From: Cladocopium goreaui
Taxonomy: Eukaryota; Sar; Dinophyceae; Suessiales; Symbiodiniaceae
Assembly (NCBI GenBank): GCA_947184155.2
Contig: CAMXCT020003746.1
Location: 382,501-446,500, forward strand
Length of the DNA stretch: 64,000 nucleotides
Reading direction: 5' to 3'
Below, piece after piece: positions 29,301-37,860 of the stretch. Below the pieces are notes generated by a model. It made no database searches, was not told the DNA's origin, and saw only the letters and a list, made by a program, of their open reading frames with translations. Within the stretch, counting starts at the first letter, position 1. Each line of letters starts with the position of its first letter. The translations under genes were made by a program, and so were the position numbers.

Positions 29301-32241
29301 TTCCCATCACTACCTGGTAGGGTGTAACTCCTCCTACATGTGTTAGTGCGTTACCCATAAAGACACTATTGGCAAGTAATGATGGGAAGTTGATGTCAAT
29401 ACCTTCTCTTATGGCTTGGGATTCCATCACATGCATTGCATGTCTTAAGATCGCTCCTCTCCTCTCGATGTACCGAGCGTGTTGGTCCTTGCCTCTTACC
29501 TTTAAGACTACACCCATACGCTTCAATCTTGCTTCAGCGCTGGATGAAGTCAAACCAGCTTCACTGTCGGTGACAAGCTGTTGAGGTGGGCCAAAGATGG
29601 ATACCCATGCTGTGTGGAAGTTCGTGATTAATTGGTCTTCTGTTTTGTTAGGAGTTTCCACAGCAACATGCCATCTTGTCGCTCTGCAAATAAAGTGATG
29701 TACAACAAATTCTCGATAGAACATCAAATCGGTTTCTACTACTTCGTTAAAGTTCATGGCCAAAGAAACAGAGGGTTGAGTATCTTTGGCTTTTGGTGCC
29801 CACTTGCGGCATTCACGGCAGGTTGAAATGATGTCAGGAATGTAGCTTATGACTTCTTCAGGTATGCCTGCATTTCTTAAAACGCTAGTCATGTTGGTGG
29901 GTCCTGCATGCCACCATCTTAAATGCAGCTTCCTGAGTGTTCGAATAATTGTTGGTTCATGACTACTTCTCAAGTCTTTGAGACTATGAGTGACATCAAA
30001 TCTAGACCAGTCAGATGGATGTTCACTGCCTGCGGCCGCATCCCGGAACTTTCGATAAGGGCCTCGGAGTCTGCTCTCGGCGGGTTCGCCGTCATCTGGA
30101 TTGTAGGGGACAATCCTATCTTCTACTGGAGGTGCTGCCCCTACGGCTGAACTACTGGCAGCTCCTTCACCGGCTCCCAAATCGGTTCCATCAGGCAGTT
30201 GGGCCTGAGAGTCTTGAACCGGAAGTTCATCAGCCCGCTTGGCTGGTTCTCTGGGATGGTGGCCTTTTCGATGAATGCCCTTACGGTGAGCTATGGTCAT
30301 GTGTTTGCACTCACCTTGGGCATAAGTATGTGAACTGTCACCAGCAGGTTTCATTTTCTTACATCCAGGGCATGTCCATATTACGGGGGCATCTAAAGGA
30401 TATTTACATGTGTCAGGGTCACGAGTGTGCCGTGGATCATTCCTATTTAGATGTCCCTTGCATCCTGGACAAACTGCTGGTCTCTTATCTGGATCTTCAG
30501 CGGGTTCACTGCTTGGCTCGGATGCATCAGTGCTCGTGCCGATAGTTGGATAGGCATACTCTCTGGAGTTGACCAGTTCTCGAAGGTTGGTTATTCCGTC
30601 TACTATAGATGTAGCTAGTTTCCATGCCCACAGTTTACAATGGCTAGCTTTCCCTCCTTCGAGTAATTCATGTTCATGACTTCCATCACAAACATACTTT
30701 GTCAATGGTTCTAAGAGAGTCCTATGGTTAGCGATGAATCTCGTGGGTTTCTTAGCTGGTCCTCCATCAGGGCCCTTTTGGCCTGTCATGCATTGGTGAA
30801 TCACTATGCTGACAGTAGTAGACAATTTTAATACTTCCTGCCACTCGGATTCTTCCCAAAGCTTTGATGGATGTGGTTGTTCTGTTATAAAGAATAAACC
30901 CATCTTTTCAACAAGTAATGCAACACGTCCACAAAATTTTCCATGAGGTCGTGCATAATCCAAACTTCTTTTCCATGACTCCCAATTGACATGTTTAACC
31001 ATATTTGACATGGGTCCATAAGGTGTGCACGTGGGTGCCATGATAGTAACCAATGGTTTGGATTCCTTTATATACTTGATGACTTTGTTTTGATTGGATT
31101 CATCATTCAAGTCACATGAACATATGATGTCAAAGTTGTCTCCAGCTCTCAGTCCTCGGCGGATGGCTACTGTGGTGCATCTGGCTTCACCACCGCAAAT
31201 CTCAATGACATCTAAAGGTGACGAGTCGGCGCTGGCTTGAATCAATGCATGCTCGAGTGATTCAGATTGGCGTACTCTGGAATTGGCATAATTGGTCATT
31301 AAGAAAAGGGCTAAATCTTGGGGGGCTAAGTTATCCTCTTCCATTACATGGGGTCCTAATCCACTAAGATCATTGCCGCAGTCGTCGTAGTGATCCTCAA
31401 TGACAAACTTGCGTTTCTTCGGATTGTGCTTGCCCTCAGCTTTGAGCTTCTTCTCCTTTTCTTTCTGCTGAACTTTCTGCCAAGTGGGATATGCATCCTG
31501 CTGATCCTCTCTTATATGTTCATCGATTTCACGGTCGACCGGCTGGTCTGTACCGTGCAAGTCGGGTGTTCCCTGTGAAGTTGAAGTGCACACCTCACCC
31601 ATGGGATCAATCATCATCTCGGATGCACATTCTTTGAGTACGGCTAACGATATGGAGCGCATGGCATCACATCGCTGCTTGTCACAATATTCTTTTAACC
31701 AGTCCATGTAATGATTGGTCACTTCACATTTACATGAGTGACTGACAATGGACGGTAGACAAAATGACAAGGTCACGATGCATGCACTGGACGGATGCTT
31801 GGAGGAGTGGTCTACTTTCAAACTGAAATGGCATAACCTATGGTAGCACTTCTTCCAGTGTTCGGTCTTGGCAACTTGTTCAATGCCGGGATGTCTCCAA
31901 ATTCCGCCGAAAGCTCCAATCAGGACACAGAAGGTGTTTGACTCCTCGGATGCTAGCAGCAGCTGCCTCACCTCTTCTAAACAAGCACTATACTTATCAG
32001 GAGGGATATGCTTACCTCGAATGGGGGCATTTATCCAAACAAATTTATAGTGGCCGAGCCTAATGTTCTTCGGTGCTTGATGTTTGGTGTACAAGATGGT
32101 CCGAGGGTCAATAACATCTACTTCATATTGGTGTCGTTGAAAATAGGCTGGTACATCGTGATGTTCATCAATGATTAGGGCCTTGGTCGGTGGTTGGAAT
32201 AGTTCATCATCTGCCAGGTATGCGTGTGTAGTTACTGGTCC
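26320..32241 (-). CDS. pol: Copia Pol polyprotein: Rossmann/methyltransferase-like, integrase, reverse transcriptase, RNase H
   Basis: The frame is open from just inside the end of gag (32,241) to a stop at 26,320, with no ATG near its start, so it is probably made by -1 frameshifting from Gag. In order (nucleotides): a Rossmann-like piece with ALIID then FVWINAPIRG (32,180-31,970); a methyltransferase-like domain with VIEICGGEARC (about 31,210), APTCTPYG (about 31,030) and FITEQPHP (about 30,880); cysteine pairs CPGC at about 30,465 and 30,370; integrase zinc H-x4-H (LHLRWWH) and CREC; integrase core with D in VETDL, D in VTDSEAG and E in ERRG; reverse transcriptase with VAVDISKAFLQG and VHVDDIKMAG; RNase H with YSDSAF, AAELLAL and DTRDMIADGMTKG. 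All catalytic residues of the copia enzymes are present. Confidence 0.92.
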   Translation of the reverse strand, partial: GPVTTHAYLADDELFQPPTKALIIDEHHDVPAYFQRHQYEVDVIDPRTILYTKHQAPKNIRLGHYKFVWINAPIRGKHIPPDKYSACLEEVRQLLLASEESNTFCVLIGAFGGIWRHPGIEQVAKTEHWKKCYHRLCHFSLKVDHSSKHPSSACIVTLSFCLPSIVSHSCKCEVTNHYMDWLKEYCDKQRCDAMRSISLAVLKECASEMMIDPMGEVCTSTSQGTPDLHGTDQPVDREIDEHIREDQQDAYPTWQKVQQKEKEKKLKAEGKHNPKKRKFVIEDHYDDCGNDLSGLGPHVMEEDNLAPQDLALFLMTNYANSRVRQSESLEHALIQASADSSPLDVIEICGGEARCTTVAIRRGLRAGDNFDIICSCDLNDESNQNKVIKYIKESKPLVTIMAPTCTPYGPMSNMVKHVNWESWKRSLDYARPHGKFCGRVALLVEKMGLFFITEQPHPSKLWEESEWQEVLKLSTTVSIVIHQCMTGQKGPDGGPAKKPTRFIANHRTLLEPLTKYVCDGSHEHELLEGGKASHCKLWAWKLATSIVDGITNLRELVNSREYAYPTIGTSTDASEPSSEPAEDPDKRPAVCPGCKGHLNRNDPRHTRDPDTCKYPLDAPVIWTCPGCKKMKPAGDSSHTYAQGECKHMTIAHRKGIHRKGHHPREPAKRADELPVQDSQAQLPDGTDLGAGEGAASSSAVGAAPPVEDRIVPYNPDDGEPAESRLRGPYRKFRDAAAGSEHPSDWSRFDVTHSLKDLRSSHEPTIIRTLRKLHLRWWHAGPTNMTSVLRNAGIPEEVISYIPDIISTCRECRKWAPKAKDTQPSVSLAMNFNEVVETDLMFYREFVVHHFICRATRWHVAVETPNKTEDQLITNFHTAWVSIFGPPQQLVTDSEAGLTSSSAEARLKRMGVVLKVRGKDQHARYIERRGAILRHAMHVMESQAIREGIDINFPSLLANSVFMGNALTHVGGVTPYQVVMGRQPACLPPITDNAGLEERVDARIRELALQSMVSATSASRIKRALGSKTALSGENRFAKGDLVELYRTPPSKDMSGWTGPYEVVECVAADGIVALKINGQTRPYRLQDVRPAQYYATVSLYGHTNADICLNAMEYIHQFLNELPDGRVEVFGYVNDRLTRTTKRWPKISKALEFIITNSLQMDDICTVRIGHKIKQLQDLNDRYRNVIFNWNMNNPDAMLIHVADHPRQNINKIFGPQEPFVATMQCFMLDRDVGMTLDDFEERVLDRPSAMAHLDREIEVGRSDGRLSTIAEESQVSIDSPEVEALYLQHFEGAPKEIQSDLKELCWVVLNEPVDEAADVEIKDDWCYFTSPDNHNDWDSIPPTVSPDFDEYDHTFEFDENDEPFLEVLISENITECFQDSRDVSKPNLMKVFLNAEAKKEVIERDTDLLTTKELIDHRKEVDEATVKEYETWHKYGCFERIPKKKCKVLIDAKLVSKWKYVDGKRIIRMRLALRGFKEPQTEDEVNFSATAQRTSQKILASEAACHKDWSFVAVDISKAFLQGLTFSEMNKLTGEPEKHISFTVPAGTAKHLRRIPGYEDFDERTEALKCLKPGTGCRDAPRAFNLRLINILKELGFRASLYDPQLLMLHKKETLVLAITVHVDDIKMAGMKSEIDSLVKTLERHFGKLTYQESEFTNCGICHKRLPDGTITLDQTEYLSALKPINPKHYANLQKDAQCPEHLRALYWSLLGAVAYSALTQAWVLVYIISLQRVTQNPTVTHVKRLNALTRELQRRPQKLEYSSMTCSRVVELYSDSAFSRENDKGYALRGAIYLRMGTDVRGVKRCHLIEAVSQSHKLVVRSTFAAELLALTASVDQNFIIITTLHEICFGPLSPQSSINLRENGGYLIELYVWIDARSVFSAVENENFKYPTENSLLSHISWIKQLTTSKIIRILGWVDTRDMIADGMTKGSIDRSQLISAMKGYVRRLHPAEFMKTRGTRPLASTDTEV
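32232..32241 (-). promoter_or_regulatory. gag-pol overlap, possible -1 frameshift site
   Basis: The pol frame opens right after an in-frame TAA at 32,244-32,242, and gag stops at TAA 32,234-32,232. Only ten bases are shared, and pol is in the -1 frame relative to gag. No classical X-XXY-YYZ heptamer is present. Confidence 0.5.
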
Positions 32242-35200
32242 TTACCCCGTGGTCTCAGTGATCTCACTTCGGACGTCATTCTGACCTCACCTTCTCCCCA
32301 TCCAATTCTCACCCTGGCTTTAGCCTTAGGAGGATGTTCACTTGTTTCAGGGGTCCACCCTGGTGGTGGCCCAGGCGGTTCCTTCGGCTGCATTGGTGGA
32401 GGTCCAGGGGGCTCTTTTGGTGGTGTCACTGGTGCCCTCATGGATGAGGATGGTTCTGCTGGGGGTTCCTTTAACATTGTTCCTGATTCATTAGGGGCCC
32501 CAGGTCTAGGTGGAATCGTTCTAGGAGGTCCGGCTAAGTTAAGAGGGACTGTCGGGGTAGGTACCTCCACCGGCATAGACATGCCTTCAATCCCCACGCT
32601 CATGGTCACCCCAGGCTCCGGGGCCTTTGGAGGTGGTGCCTTACTGGCCGGCGTTGCGCCGGTAACAGTGGCTCCCACCGACCCCCGTGGTGGTCCCTTA
32701 GGCACTGGGCGGGGAACTCGCCTCAGTGCTTTGGCTTTTGCCGCCACTTCGGTGCCGCTAGAGGGTGACCTAACAGGAGATGGTGATTTACTTGGCGTAA
32801 TGCGCGGTGATGTGTGTGATGCTGTTGCTGTTGTTGCTGTAGCAGTGTCCGTGGCTCTTCGTGTTCTTGTAGCTGGTGTTGATGGTTTTGGTGCTGACTC
32901 CTTTGCTCCTGGTGTTGGCTGTGATTGAGGTGTAGCGGCTTTACCTGCCCCGCGCCACGTTCTCTCTGTGGTGGCTTTGGGGCCAGGTGTGGTGGTTGTA
33001 GTTCTTGATGGTTCGGACCGTGTTGGCATTGCTCCCGTCTCTGCCTCCGTAGGCGACCTTGGTCTATTGATAGGTCCTGGGGCTTTTGCCATTGGTAGTT
33101 TTGGTTGTGATGATGGTGTTGGTGCTGGTGATCGGGCTGGCGTTGATTGTTCGGGAGTTGCTGTTGCCGCTGGCTTCGCTGGTGGTGGATGATGTTGCGA
33201 TGGCATCGCCGGAATTGGATGTGGTGGTTGTGATGGTGTTGGTGTCGGCGGTTTTGCAGGTGCTGTTGTTGCGATGGTTGGCGTTGCTGCTTTTGCTGGT
33301 TGTGTGGGTGTTGACATGGTGGTTGTTGGTGCTGCTGTTGCAGGCTCACCAAGTTTCGCCGGCATGGCCTTGATCGGAGTCGTTGCTTTGGCTGTGTCTG
33401 ATTCTGTTGTTGCTGTCATCACTGTTGCCTGTGGTGTTAGATATGTTGGAACTGCTGCTACAGTCGCTTCAGGTGGTGGTGCTGGTGGAAATTCTGTGCT
33501 CTCAGTAGGTGTTGGCATCGATGGTTGAGCTGGTTCTGCTGATGGTGGTTCTGCTTTTGGTATTGGTGATGGTGGTGCAGGTGTTGGTGTTGGTCTTGGT
33601 GCTGGAGGTGGTTCTGATGATGGTTGTCCTGTCTTTGGCAGTGGTGGTGGTGATGCAGGTGATGGGGTTGTTGATGGTGATACTGGAGATGGTTGTCCAG
33701 TTCGTGTTGCACTCCTGGCTGGGGCTTCTGTGGATGATCTGGCAGGTGCTTCTGCTGGGGTTTCGGGGACATCTGCATACGGATTATCACTAGGGGCTAC
33801 GCCAATGGGAACATCTGGAGTTTCTTGGTACTGACGATTCATATGGCTATATAACCCATAGACTGTTGGGGGTAAACCTCCACCTCTCCTGGGAATGCTC
33901 TGGAATGCGTCGGTCCTAAACACAAGATGTCCGCTGGGAGCCCTCTCTAGTGGAATATGTATCGCGTCCGCACCCCAGCTAATGGTATAGCTACCCGTGG
34001 CTGTGAGGGTGAGCATTTCCCTGCCAGGTGCCATTTCCAGCATGGCGTTGTGATTGCTCATGCTCCTCAAGCCAAGTAGTGCCGGGAGGTCACGGCCCTC
34101 CCCTTCTACCATGGGGGTTTCGAAGTTGAATGATACAGATTCGCCCCTAACCAAATGACCCTCACCTTCTTCCGGTTGAGAGCGGGGGTGGATGATGTTG
34201 GGTATTGCTATCGGCAATGTGGCAACATGCGTACAGCTTTGGGTACCCTGTCCTACTCCCCTGACGGCCATTGGGTTGGTCATGGACTTACGCGTCGACC
34301 TCAAGCCCGCATTCCGCGCGGCTGTGGCTTGGCGTTCAGCCCATTGCTGACCTGCTAGATTGGTCCATGCCCCTGGATCAACTACAATTGATTGATGACC
34401 AGGCACTTGGGTGGATGAATGGTATGTGGATGCGGCTCCAGTTGCCTCTGCCATCTCAGGCCACCATGGAAAAGTGGGTGTCCCGTGTGGTGTCCTAAAC
34501 TCATCGTGTTGATCTGCTCTTGGAGATGTGGGTGCCAAGTAGCGATAATGTGCAACTACCTGTCCCCCACCGCGGCAGCATGGGCATGTTGGATTTTCTT
34601 CCCTCAAAAGAACTTCAGTCCAACAATTTTCATGGAAGGTATGCCTGCAGGTCAATCGCACCAGTTGTTCTCCTGCACTATATTCTTCCAAACAAATGCT
34701 GCAGCGGTGTTCATCCCCTAAGTATTCAACATTGGGTTGTCCGACATTTGGAGTTACCATGGGTTCTGTGGGATTATTCGAGGGTGTTACTGTGGGGGCC
34801 GGATTCACCTCACTCCTCGAACCTTCCGATTCACGAGTCCTCATCTCCTGCAGTGTCATCATCGTCCGGTGCTGATGATGAAGAGCACGTACCTGCGGAT
34901 GATTGAATGCTGGCTCACTGACCCTTTCTGATACTCTAGAAGCTATTGGGATCTCACGCAACTGGTTTGCTTGATGAAATTCCCCCACAACTTGACTACG
35001 GATCGTGTCAAGTGTGCTGATAGCATTCTCTGAGACAATCGGATGATAGGTCGGTGCACGCACTTCCGAGGCAGTCCCCTGCAAGAAATTAAACTCGGGC
35101 ATCAATGCCCATCCTGGCAACTCCGGGGTCGGATGTTGTAGGATCACTGTTGGGATCTCCCCTGGTCCCACGATCAGTGGGTGTTGTGGCACTTCGTGCC

Positions 35201-37745
35201 GATGGACCGGTGGTGGTTGCATTGGTGGTGGTTGCGTGGCGTGGGCGACATATGGTTCTTGGATAGTAGTCGATTCTGCAACAGGTTGCTGTAAAAATGG
35301 TTCGCTGGTTACATTTCTGCCCTGTGGATTAGTGGGGTTATTCTGGGGAAGATTATTCATTGGATTAGTGGCTAGTGGGGTGTTATGGGTAAATTGGTTC
35401 ATCATTGGCGGTCCAAAAGATCGTGGTTCTGTGGTCGGATGCATCAGGCCATTCAGGCCATTGAAGACACTCTGCATGTACAAGGATTGATCGGCCATAT
35501 CCACTGCCCGGGTCGTGCGCGGCAGTGGTGGCATTGGATTCACAATCCCCCCAATGACCTGTCTCCCAGTCCTGCTCTCGGTGTACCGCCTCCAAGGATC
35601 ACTATTGGTCCACGGGTCCTGAGGTGCTGCTGGTAATGTGGATGCATTGGATGGGGGTCCACCAGAAACTGTCGACCAATGATCAGTTCCGGATTCTTGT
35701 CCAACATTAGCATCTACTTCATTGACCATGAGGACCGTGGTTGATGTGATTACACCTGGGGGAATCTGGTCGGCGGTGTCCAAGTCTACGAACAAGTTCT
35801 GAGACGAGTCATTGGTTGCAGCCCGTCTTGGGCACTTGGCAACCAGATGATCTTCCGAACCACATTCGTGGCATCTCATCTTACGTCCATCCGGGCCTCT
35901 TGGATTGCCCTTTCTGCCCTTACCCTTGCCACTCCCTGCCCCTTTCTTTCCACCTTTTGCCCTAAAGGCATGGAAAATTTCCATGAGCTGGGATTCATTG
36001 AGTTCGGACAAATAAGATGAAGTATTGATGATCTTGCCTTTGGGTTTTCCATGTTTTGATTTACCACCCTTTCCACCTTTGTAGATGGCTCTGCGGGCAA
36101 ACCTCCGAGCTTTTCGGGTCGGCTTGCCCATGAATGACCTCCAGCGTGCCTTAGCACGAGAATAGGCCCAGTAGAGCTCGGCAGCCTGCTCATTGGCCGT
36201 GGCACCCTCAGCAGCTGGCCAGGCTTCTTCGCCATAGTCACTGCTGGTGTCAGTGTCAGTGCCACTGTCACCCTGGCCCTCTGACAAATACACGTATGGA
36301 TCTTGCGGCTGTGTATAAGTGGGGTATGCTTCGGGTGAATGCCATTGGGATTGCCAAGAACTCGGGTCGTGCCATGAGCTACTGGGTTGGTCATTCTGAG
36401 ATGTGAATACATTTTCATTCCATGACTGCTCGTCCTGAATATGGTAACTGTGTGTTGGATGTTGTCTACCCCGCAACATGTTGGACATGTTTCCTGGTGC
36501 ATTTTCAATGATCCTACCCATACGTCTGATGGAGTCTTTCAACCCTGTGAATTGCTGCTCATCAGCAGGGAGAGCACCACCGAGTGGCTGTAGAAGTTGG
36601 ATCAATTGAGAATCCGAGACACCTACGGCACGGATCAGCAACCAAGAAAGACCAGCATAGCTCAGGGCGAGCCCACCTGTCTCTGCCGCACGCATGCGGG
36701 TAGTATCAAACCTAGTCAGCAGCATGTCGATCCTTTCATTGGATTCCCTTCCAAATGACAACAGATCTCCTACTGCCCCTAGCCGGACTTCCTCACCGAG
36801 CCTGGCAAATCGGGTGCTAAGTTGATACATCAAAAACGTTAGTGGGTCGGTTTGGGTACCATTTACGGTCCCCCCTGTCAGAATGGTCTGCGGCGGAAGT
36901 GTTCTGCTGAATTCCCTGGCTGATCTCTGCAGTTGAGAAATCACACTAGCCGCCTTTCGAGATGCATCCCCATCTGTAGCAATGCTCCAAATTAAGATGT
37001 CCCTAGACCAAGTACTGAAGCTATACTGATGCTCCATTTCTGGGCTCCATGCGGGGGGCAATCTTGGATGGTTACTCCTTCCTGGCACCATGCAAGCCAC
37101 TAATGCACATGTGCTAAGGCCGCCTCCAGCGGCTAGCAATAGTGTCGAATCCGAGAGCGATCTACCATCACGGTGACCAGCGGTCATCGAACCCGAATTG
37201 CCATGGGCTTCAGGAGACTTCACCTTCCGATTGCCTGCTGTGGATCCGGTCATGCATTGGTTCCTGGATCTAATGGCTGCATCTTTCCCATAGACCAGCT
37301 CACAGAGTTCCTTGTGACGAGACTTCAGATGTTTCAGCTTAGAGTCGTACATGTTTAGCATTCTTTCAAACACTAATCTCTGCTGCCGTCTGAGTCGCCT
37401 ACGCAAAAGCTCTGCCCTACGCTGATCCCGAGGGTTCGTTTTGAACTTCCTCCTTGAGTGGTGCAGCCGCACCAGGGTCGAATTCAGCTCCTGCCTCCAC
37501 TGATCCCCATTCACCAGACTGGGCTTGTACTCGCCTTCGGGCCTGGCCTGTACTGGGGCTTTGCGACCATTGCTCGCTGCATACCAGTGTGTAGTGACAC
37601 TGATCGAGCCTGCCCCAACCGTACTGGACTGGATCACAAGAGCGCTGGTATTGCGACTCTTGATCACCAGCCCAGTACTGGCTGAGACAGACCCCACCAG
37701 TGCCACCACTAACACGGCACACAACTTCAGCACGGCGGTGAACAT
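32232..37745 (-). CDS. gag: Giant Gag polyprotein with zinc knuckle, RING-H2 and protease-like region
   Basis: I start it at ATG 37,745, giving 1,837 residues; typical copia Gag is a few hundred. Residues 1-24 (MFTAVLKLCAVLVVALVGSV then SAST) look like a signal peptide. A copia Gag-like helical region follows (about 220-440, with YSFSTWSRDILIWSI). Near residue 622 is a C-x2-C-x4-H-x4-C knuckle (CHECGSEDHLVAKC). At about 1,013-1,055 is a RING-H2 finger: CSIC, then CRHTFHENC, then CPCC. At about 1,122 VDPGAW resembles the retropepsin D-[ST]-G site but with proline. The last 500 residues are a Pro/Thr/Ala-rich low-complexity tail. The frame has no stops. Confidence 0.88.
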   Translation of the reverse strand: MFTAVLKLCAVLVVALVGSVSASTGLVIKSRNTSALVIQSSTVGAGSISVTTHWYAASNGRKAPVQARPEGEYKPSLVNGDQWRQELNSTLVRLHHSRRKFKTNPRDQRRAELLRRRLRRQQRLVFERMLNMYDSKLKHLKSRHKELCELVYGKDAAIRSRNQCMTGSTAGNRKVKSPEAHGNSGSMTAGHRDGRSLSDSTLLLAAGGGLSTCALVACMVPGRSNHPRLPPAWSPEMEHQYSFSTWSRDILIWSIATDGDASRKAASVISQLQRSAREFSRTLPPQTILTGGTVNGTQTDPLTFLMYQLSTRFARLGEEVRLGAVGDLLSFGRESNERIDMLLTRFDTTRMRAAETGGLALSYAGLSWLLIRAVGVSDSQLIQLLQPLGGALPADEQQFTGLKDSIRRMGRIIENAPGNMSNMLRGRQHPTHSYHIQDEQSWNENVFTSQNDQPSSSWHDPSSWQSQWHSPEAYPTYTQPQDPYVYLSEGQGDSGTDTDTSSDYGEEAWPAAEGATANEQAAELYWAYSRAKARWRSFMGKPTRKARRFARRAIYKGGKGGKSKHGKPKGKIINTSSYLSELNESQLMEIFHAFRAKGGKKGAGSGKGKGRKGNPRGPDGRKMRCHECGSEDHLVAKCPRRAATNDSSQNLFVDLDTADQIPPGVITSTTVLMVNEVDANVGQESGTDHWSTVSGGPPSNASTLPAAPQDPWTNSDPWRRYTESRTGRQVIGGIVNPMPPLPRTTRAVDMADQSLYMQSVFNGLNGLMHPTTEPRSFGPPMMNQFTHNTPLATNPMNNLPQNNPTNPQGRNVTSEPFLQQPVAESTTIQEPYVAHATQPPPMQPPPVHRHEVPQHPLIVGPGEIPTVILQHPTPELPGWALMPEFNFLQGTASEVRAPTYHPIVSENAISTLDTIRSQVVGEFHQANQLREIPIASRVSERVSEPAFNHPQVRALHHQHRTMMTLQEMRTRESEGSRSEVNPAPTVTPSNNPTEPMVTPNVGQPNVEYLGDEHRCSICLEEYSAGEQLVRLTCRHTFHENCWTEVLLREENPTCPCCRGGGQVVAHYRYLAPTSPRADQHDEFRTPHGTPTFPWWPEMAEATGAASTYHSSTQVPGHQSIVVDPGAWTNLAGQQWAERQATAARNAGLRSTRKSMTNPMAVRGVGQGTQSCTHVATLPIAIPNIIHPRSQPEEGEGHLVRGESVSFNFETPMVEGEGRDLPALLGLRSMSNHNAMLEMAPGREMLTLTATGSYTISWGADAIHIPLERAPSGHLVFRTDAFQSIPRRGGGLPPTVYGLYSHMNRQYQETPDVPIGVAPSDNPYADVPETPAEAPARSSTEAPARSATRTGQPSPVSPSTTPSPASPPPLPKTGQPSSEPPPAPRPTPTPAPPSPIPKAEPPSAEPAQPSMPTPTESTEFPPAPPPEATVAAVPTYLTPQATVMTATTESDTAKATTPIKAMPAKLGEPATAAPTTTMSTPTQPAKAATPTIATTAPAKPPTPTPSQPPHPIPAMPSQHHPPPAKPAATATPEQSTPARSPAPTPSSQPKLPMAKAPGPINRPRSPTEAETGAMPTRSEPSRTTTTTPGPKATTERTWRGAGKAATPQSQPTPGAKESAPKPSTPATRTRRATDTATATTATASHTSPRITPSKSPSPVRSPSSGTEVAAKAKALRRVPRPVPKGPPRGSVGATVTGATPASKAPPPKAPEPGVTMSVGIEGMSMPVEVPTPTVPLNLAGPPRTIPPRPGAPNESGTMLKEPPAEPSSSMRAPVTPPKEPPGPPPMQPKEPPGPPPGWTPETSEHPPKAKARVRIGWGEGEVRMTSEVRSLRPRGKDQ

Positions 37746-37844
37746 GATGACAATCAATGGAGTAAGGATGAAAAGAAAATGAAAACAGTCGAGTCGACCC
37801 TTAGGGTATAGCAGATACCTTAAATGGGGGTTACTGCCGGGGTT

Positions 37845-37860
37845 CCCGGCTCCGCTACCA
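37845..37860 (-). promoter_or_regulatory. Primer-binding site
   Basis: Directly inside the 5' LTR the minus strand reads TGGTAGCGGAGCCGGG. The TGGTA(T/G)C(A/G)GAG form is typical of copia sites complementary to the 3' end of initiator Met tRNA. It fixes the LTR edge at 37,861. Confidence 0.75.

Noticed and set aside
32224-32928. 234-codon glycine-rich plus-strand frame
   Set aside because: It is the antisense shadow of the proline-rich Gag tail; Gly codons are the complements of Pro codons.
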